NCBI GenBank assembly: GCA_036745245.1
Contig: DAIOGN010000128.1
Location: 1-8,819 of the forward strand
DNA: 8,819 nt
Direction of reading: 5' to 3'
Source of the DNA: DAIOGN01 sp036745245
GTDB taxonomy: Bacteria > Zixibacteria > MSB-5A5 > JAUVRN01
This document shows positions 5,730 to 8,819 of this stretch, one piece after another. The notes beneath the pieces are model-generated. The model was given only the letters and a program-made list of their open reading frames with translations, made no database searches and was not told the DNA's origin. The translations under genes and the position numbers were made by a program. Each line of letters begins with the position of its first letter. The stretch's first letter is position 1.

Positions 5730-6880
5730 GAACTCACCCGACCCAACAGCTCACGAGCGATCACCATGCGCTGCGCCTCAGAGGTGCCCTCGTAGATCTC
5801 GGTGACGCGCGCGTCGCGGAAGTAGCGCTCGACGGGATACTCCTTGATGTAGCCGTACCCGCCGTGGATCTGCACCGCCTCGTTGGCGATCCAGTTGCAC
5901 GACTCGGACGCGAACAGCTTGGCCATGGAGATTTCTTTTGAGGCACGACTCCCGGGCTGATCCTTGAGGAAGGCGGCGCGGTAGGTGAGCAACCGTGCGG
6001 CATCGAGGCGCGTGGCCATGTCGGCGAGTTTGAACTGGATGGCCTGGAACTCGGCGATGGCGCGGCCGAACTGATGACGCTCCTGCGCGTACTTCAAGGC
6101 CTCGTCGAGCGCGGCCTGCGCGATGCCCACCGCTTGAGCGGCCACGCCGATGCGGCCCGAGTCGAGGATGGCCAGGGCCACCGCCAGTCCGCGCCCGGGC
6201 TCTCCCACCACGTGGTCGGCCGGAACCCGCACGTCGTCGAACGACACCTGTCGTGTGTCGGAGGCCTTGAGACCCAGCTTGTCCTCCGGCTTGCCCAGGG
6301 CCAGACCCTTCGCGTCGACGTCCACCAGAAGACAACTGATGCCCTTCTTGCCCGCCTGGGGGTCGGTGCGCGCGAACACCAGAAACGTCTGCGCCAGACC
6401 GCCGTTGGTCACCCAGCTCTTCGTGCCGGAAATCAAAAGCGAGTCGCCGTCGGCTCGCGCCGTCGTCAGGAGACCGCCCGCGTCGGTGCCTGCATCGGGT
6501 TCGGAAAGACAGTAGGCTCCGAGCCTGGCCCCCGACGCCAGGTCGGGCAGATACGCGCGCTTGAGTTTGTCGCTGCCAAAGGACACGAGCGCCTGGCACA
6601 CCAGCGAATTGTGCACAGAGAGCACGATTTCCAGGCTGGCGCACGCCTGCGCGAATTCCTCCATCACGCAGACGTACGACACGGTGTCGAGCCCCAGGCC
6701 CCCGAATTCCTCGGGGACCAGCAACCCGAGATAGCCCAGGCCGGCCAGTTCTTTCAACAGGTCCTGCGGTAGCGCTCCGTGCCGGTCGAACTCCTCAGCG
6801 TGCGGCTTGACGCGCTTCTGGCAGAAGTCGCGTGCGGCTTCCTTCAACAGTGTCTGATCTTCGGAGAGTCGAAAGTCCAC
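5726..6880 (-). CDS. Short-chain/butyryl-type acyl-CoA dehydrogenase
   Basis: FAD-dependent dehydrogenase converting a short acyl-CoA to the trans-2-enoyl-CoA, with electrons leaving through ETF. The 384 residues match butyryl-CoA and short-chain acyl-CoA dehydrogenases. Landmarks are YCLSEPDAGTDAG at 123-135, WVTNGG at 156-161, KLGLKASDT at 201-209, the inter-subunit FAD motifs RHQFG at 268-272 and QIHGGYG at 337-343, and IYEGTSEAQR at 362-371 with catalytic Glu364, the position used by the short/medium-chain class. The start GTG at 6880 directly follows the TAG of the upstream gene, with GAGGA about 7 bases before it. Context next to thiolase and 3-hydroxybutyryl-CoA dehydrogenase supports a C4-type substrate, but the chain length or branched-chain preference cannot be fixed by eye. 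All catalytic and flavin motifs are canonical, in contrast to the next gene. Confidence 0.93.
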   Translation of the reverse strand: MDFRLSEDQTLLKEAARDFCQKRVKPHAEEFDRHGALPQDLLKELAGLGYLGLLVPEEFGGLGLDTVSYVCVMEEFAQACASLEIVLSVHNSLVCQALVSFGSDKLKRAYLPDLASGARLGAYCLSEPDAGTDAGGLLTTARADGDSLLISGTKSWVTNGGLAQTFLVFARTDPQAGKKGISCLLVDVDAKGLALGKPEDKLGLKASDTRQVSFDDVRVPADHVVGEPGRGLAVALAILDSGRIGVAAQAVGIAQAALDEALKYAQERHQFGRAIAEFQAIQFKLADMATRLDAARLLTYRAAFLKDQPGSRASKEISMAKLFASESCNWIANEAVQIHGGYGYIKEYPVERYFRDARVTEIYEGTSEAQRMVIARELLGRVSS

Positions 6881-7753
6881 CTAGGGTTCCTCGTAGGCAT
6901 AGAATCCGCGGCCCGACTTGCGCCCGAGGCGGCCGGCTGAAACCATGTTTCTCAACAGCGGACAGGGGCGATACTTGTCATCGCCCAGCCCACGGTGAAG
7001 TACTTCCATAATCGCAAGACACACATCGAGCCCGATGAAGTCGGCCAGGGCCAAAGGACCCATGGGGTGGTTCATCCCGAGTTTCATGACGGTGTCGATC
7101 GATTCAGCGTTGGCCACACCCTCCATGAGACAGTACACCGCCTCGTTGATCATGGGCATGAGCACCCGATTGGAGATGAAGCCCGGATAGTCGGCCGAGC
7201 AGGCCGGGGTCTTGCCCAGGGCCACGGTCCACGCATGAACCCGCTCGAACGTGCGATCGGTGGTATCGGTGCCCCGCACGATCTCCACGAGCTTCATGAG
7301 GGGTACGGGGTTCATGAAGTGCATGCCGATCACGCGATCCGGACGGCCCGTGGCCGACGCCAGTTCAGTAATGGAGATGGAACTGGTGTTGGAGGCAAGG
7401 ATCGCGTCGTCTGTGGCGGCCCGGTCCAGGCGGGCCAGGATGTCTTTCTTCAGCGCGATGTCTTCCGGCACGGCTTCCACGGCGAGGGCCACGTCCAGTG
7501 ACGCCGGCAGGCCCACGGATGGTTCAATGCGCGCGAGCGTTTCGGTGGACTGCTCCCTGGTGAGCACACCCTTCTTCACCTGACGTTCGAGATTGGCTGT
7601 GATCGTTTTGCGCGCCCGATCCAGGAAGGCCTGATCCGTGTCGACGAGCAGAACGGAAAACCCGTACTGACCGAAGGTGTGCGCAATGCCCTGGCCCATG
7701 GTCCCGGCCCCCACGACGGCGATTCGTTCTCCGGCTGCCACAGTCCCACTCAA
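6881..7753 (-). CDS. hbd: 3-hydroxybutyryl-CoA (3-hydroxyacyl-CoA) dehydrogenase
   Basis: Single-function NAD(P)-dependent dehydrogenase that interconverts 3-hydroxyacyl-CoA and 3-ketoacyl-CoA. The 290 residues match the stand-alone class (about 280-295), without the hydratase half of FadB-type fusions. The N-terminal Rossmann domain has VVGAGTMGQG at 13-22 and the ribose-binding Asp at 38 or 40 in VDTD. Catalytic residues lie at the spacing of the human enzyme: Ser124 in SNTSS, His145 in GMHFMNP, Glu157 in KLVEIVRG and Asn195 in FISNR. The C-terminal dimer domain contains MNHPMGPLALADFIGLD at 227-243 and GRKSGRGFYAY near the end. The start is TTG at 7753, overlapping the thiolase stop as TTGA; GTG at 7741 (codon 5) is an alternative, and neither has a strong Shine-Dalgarno. 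paaH/fadB2-type naming is equally possible. Confidence 0.95.
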   Translation of the reverse strand: MSGTVAAGERIAVVGAGTMGQGIAHTFGQYGFSVLLVDTDQAFLDRARKTITANLERQVKKGVLTREQSTETLARIEPSVGLPASLDVALAVEAVPEDIALKKDILARLDRAATDDAILASNTSSISITELASATGRPDRVIGMHFMNPVPLMKLVEIVRGTDTTDRTFERVHAWTVALGKTPACSADYPGFISNRVLMPMINEAVYCLMEGVANAESIDTVMKLGMNHPMGPLALADFIGLDVCLAIMEVLHRGLGDDKYRPCPLLRNMVSAGRLGRKSGRGFYAYEEP

Positions 7754-8819
7754 CGACCGTGAAGTTCCACGGCCAGAGCGACGGCATTGCCGCCGCCGAG
7801 GCAGAGGGTGGCCAGTCCGGTGCGACCCCCACGGTCGGCCAGCGCGTGGATCAATGTGGTGAGAACGCGTGCACCGGAGGCGCCGATGGGATGCCCGAGC
7901 GCCACGGCTCCGCCGTGCACATTGACGCGCCCCCAGTCCCAGCCCAGCGCGTCTCCGTTGGCCAGCGCCTGAACGCTGAATGCCTCGTTGGCCTCGATGA
8001 GGTCGAAGTGGTTCAGGTCGACCTTGAGATTCGCCACGAGGCGCTGCACGGCGTAGATCGGCGCGTAGAACAACTCCTTGGGTTCCACGCCGGACGTGGC
8101 GTACCCGAGAATGCGTGCCAAAGGCGACAGACCCAGTCGCTTCACGGCCTCCTCGGAGGCCACCACCGTGCAGGCCGCACCGTCGTTGAGACCGGGGGCA
8201 TTTCCAGCCGTCACGGAGCCGTCCTTCTGAAACACGGGGCGGAGCTTCGACAGGGACTCCACGGTCACGTCGCGCCGCGGTCCTTCGTCCTGCACAATGA
8301 CTTTGGCCTCCCCCTTGCGCTGCGGTACCGACACGGCCACCATCTCACGCGTGAACTTTCCGGACTCGAGTGCCGCGAGCGCCTTCCGGTGCGAACCGGC
8401 CGCGAATTCGTCCTGCCGTTCCCGGGAGATCTTCGATTTCGCTGCAGTGTATTCGGCCGCCGCGCCCATGTGAAAATTGTTGAAGGAATCCCAGAGACCG
8501 TCGTGGATGACCAAATCCACGAGTTGTGCATGCCCGAGTCGCATGCCCGACCGTGCCCCGGGCACGGCATACGGAGCGTTCGACATGGACTCCATTCCGC
8601 CGGCCACCACGATGTCGGCGTCGCCCGCGCGGATGGCCGCGGCCGCCAGCATGACGGCTTTCAGGCCCGAACCACACACCTTGTTGATGGTGAGGCACGG
8701 CACCGTGGCGGGCAGTCCCGCCTTCAGCGCGGCCTGCCGGGCCGGGGCCTGGCCCACACCTCCCGTCACCACCTGGCCCAGGATCACTTCATCGACTTGG
8801 CCAGGGTCCAGACCCGCGC
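7750..8819 (-). CDS. Acetyl-CoA acetyltransferase (thiolase), 5' end outside window
   Basis: Thiolase catalysing reversible condensation of two acetyl-CoA to acetoacetyl-CoA, or thiolytic cleavage of 3-ketoacyl-CoA. The reading frame stays open to the right edge. An internal GTG at 8787 is not the start, because family-like sequence (LDPGQVDEVILGQV) runs through it. About 356 codons are visible, so roughly 35-40 N-terminal residues are missing from a normal length of about 393. Visible are GQAPARQAALKAG, the acyl-accepting Cys in NKVCGSGLKA (codon 8674-8676), GGMESMSNAPY, HMGAAAEYTA, NEAFSVQA, the catalytic His in GGAVALGHPIGASGAR and the second Cys in LATLCLGGG (codon 7801-7803). All active-site residues are intact. 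Downstream partners make C4 chemistry likely; atoB, thlA, phaA and fadA-type names cannot be separated by eye. Its stop overlaps the next start by four bases. Confidence 0.96.
   Translation of the reverse strand, partial: AGLDPGQVDEVILGQVVTGGVGQAPARQAALKAGLPATVPCLTINKVCGSGLKAVMLAAAAIRAGDADIVVAGGMESMSNAPYAVPGARSGMRLGHAQLVDLVIHDGLWDSFNNFHMGAAAEYTAAKSKISRERQDEFAAGSHRKALAALESGKFTREMVAVSVPQRKGEAKVIVQDEGPRRDVTVESLSKLRPVFQKDGSVTAGNAPGLNDGAACTVVASEEAVKRLGLSPLARILGYATSGVEPKELFYAPIYAVQRLVANLKVDLNHFDLIEANEAFSVQALANGDALGWDWGRVNVHGGAVALGHPIGASGARVLTTLIHALADRGGRTGLATLCLGGGNAVALAVELHGR

Noticed and set aside
8785..8787. GTG at 8787 as the start of the thiolase
   Set aside because: The frame stays open to the window edge, and the codons upstream read as the expected thiolase sequence LDPGQVDE; this is an internal valine.
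1..8819. CRISPR arrays, tRNA or rRNA genes, riboswitches, phage or toxin-antitoxin genes
   Set aside because: No regularly spaced repeats, RNA-gene landmarks or such protein families were seen on either strand. Nearly all of the sequence is accounted for by conserved coding genes.

Overview
The window is a GC-rich bacterial chromosome segment in which every protein gene that can be supported lies on the minus strand, so the genes are read from high to low coordinates. The Tat translocase gene, the glyA-nrdR housekeeping neighbourhood and the short-chain acyl-CoA oxidation genes show a bacterium with strong GC bias. Long shadow reading frames on the plus strand are a side effect of that bias. 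Protein wording alone does not fix the phylum. An uncultured, high-GC, Gram-negative-type lineage is a reasonable guess, but no more than that.

Right half (8819 to 4578): a tightly packed fatty-acyl/butanoyl-CoA operon. It reads thiolase (5' end outside the window), 3-hydroxybutyryl-CoA dehydrogenase, then two tandem acyl-CoA dehydrogenases. Stop and start codons overlap or abut at each of the three junctions (TTGA overlap, TAG directly followed by GTG, ATGA overlap). Together they provide the thiolytic step, the NAD-linked step and two FAD-linked steps of short-chain beta-oxidation, or of the reverse C4 pathway. No enoyl-CoA hydratase or electron-transfer flavoprotein gene is visible here.

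Middle (4577 to 4378): a 200-base non-coding gap with a possible terminator-like hairpin, an AT-rich imperfect palindrome, a weak promoter candidate and a clear Shine-Dalgarno for ilvE. This is the natural border between the two transcription units.

Left half (4377 to 1): a housekeeping operon ilvE, rpiB, glyA, cutA, nrdR, tatC (tatC runs off the left edge). Its products are a branched-chain aminotransferase, a pentose-phosphate isomerase, serine hydroxymethyltransferase, a CutA1-like trimer, the ribonucleotide reductase repressor NrdR and the Tat translocase subunit TatC. Junctions are overlapping or short except one: nrdR and tatC are split by 163 bases.

That split is the most interesting point in the window. 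It is filled exactly by a 161-bp element with perfect 18-bp terminal inverted repeats flanked by TA dinucleotides, which is the form of a non-autonomous MITE with a TA target duplication. Removing the element and one TA gives a 4-base nrdR-tatC spacing and puts a Shine-Dalgarno-like GAAGGG at the right distance from the tatC start. The insertion therefore seems to have kept the nrdR stop codon but separated tatC from its ribosome binding site. The second acyl-CoA dehydrogenase is also notable: both family motifs that hold FAD across the subunit interface are altered, while the catalytic glutamate is kept.
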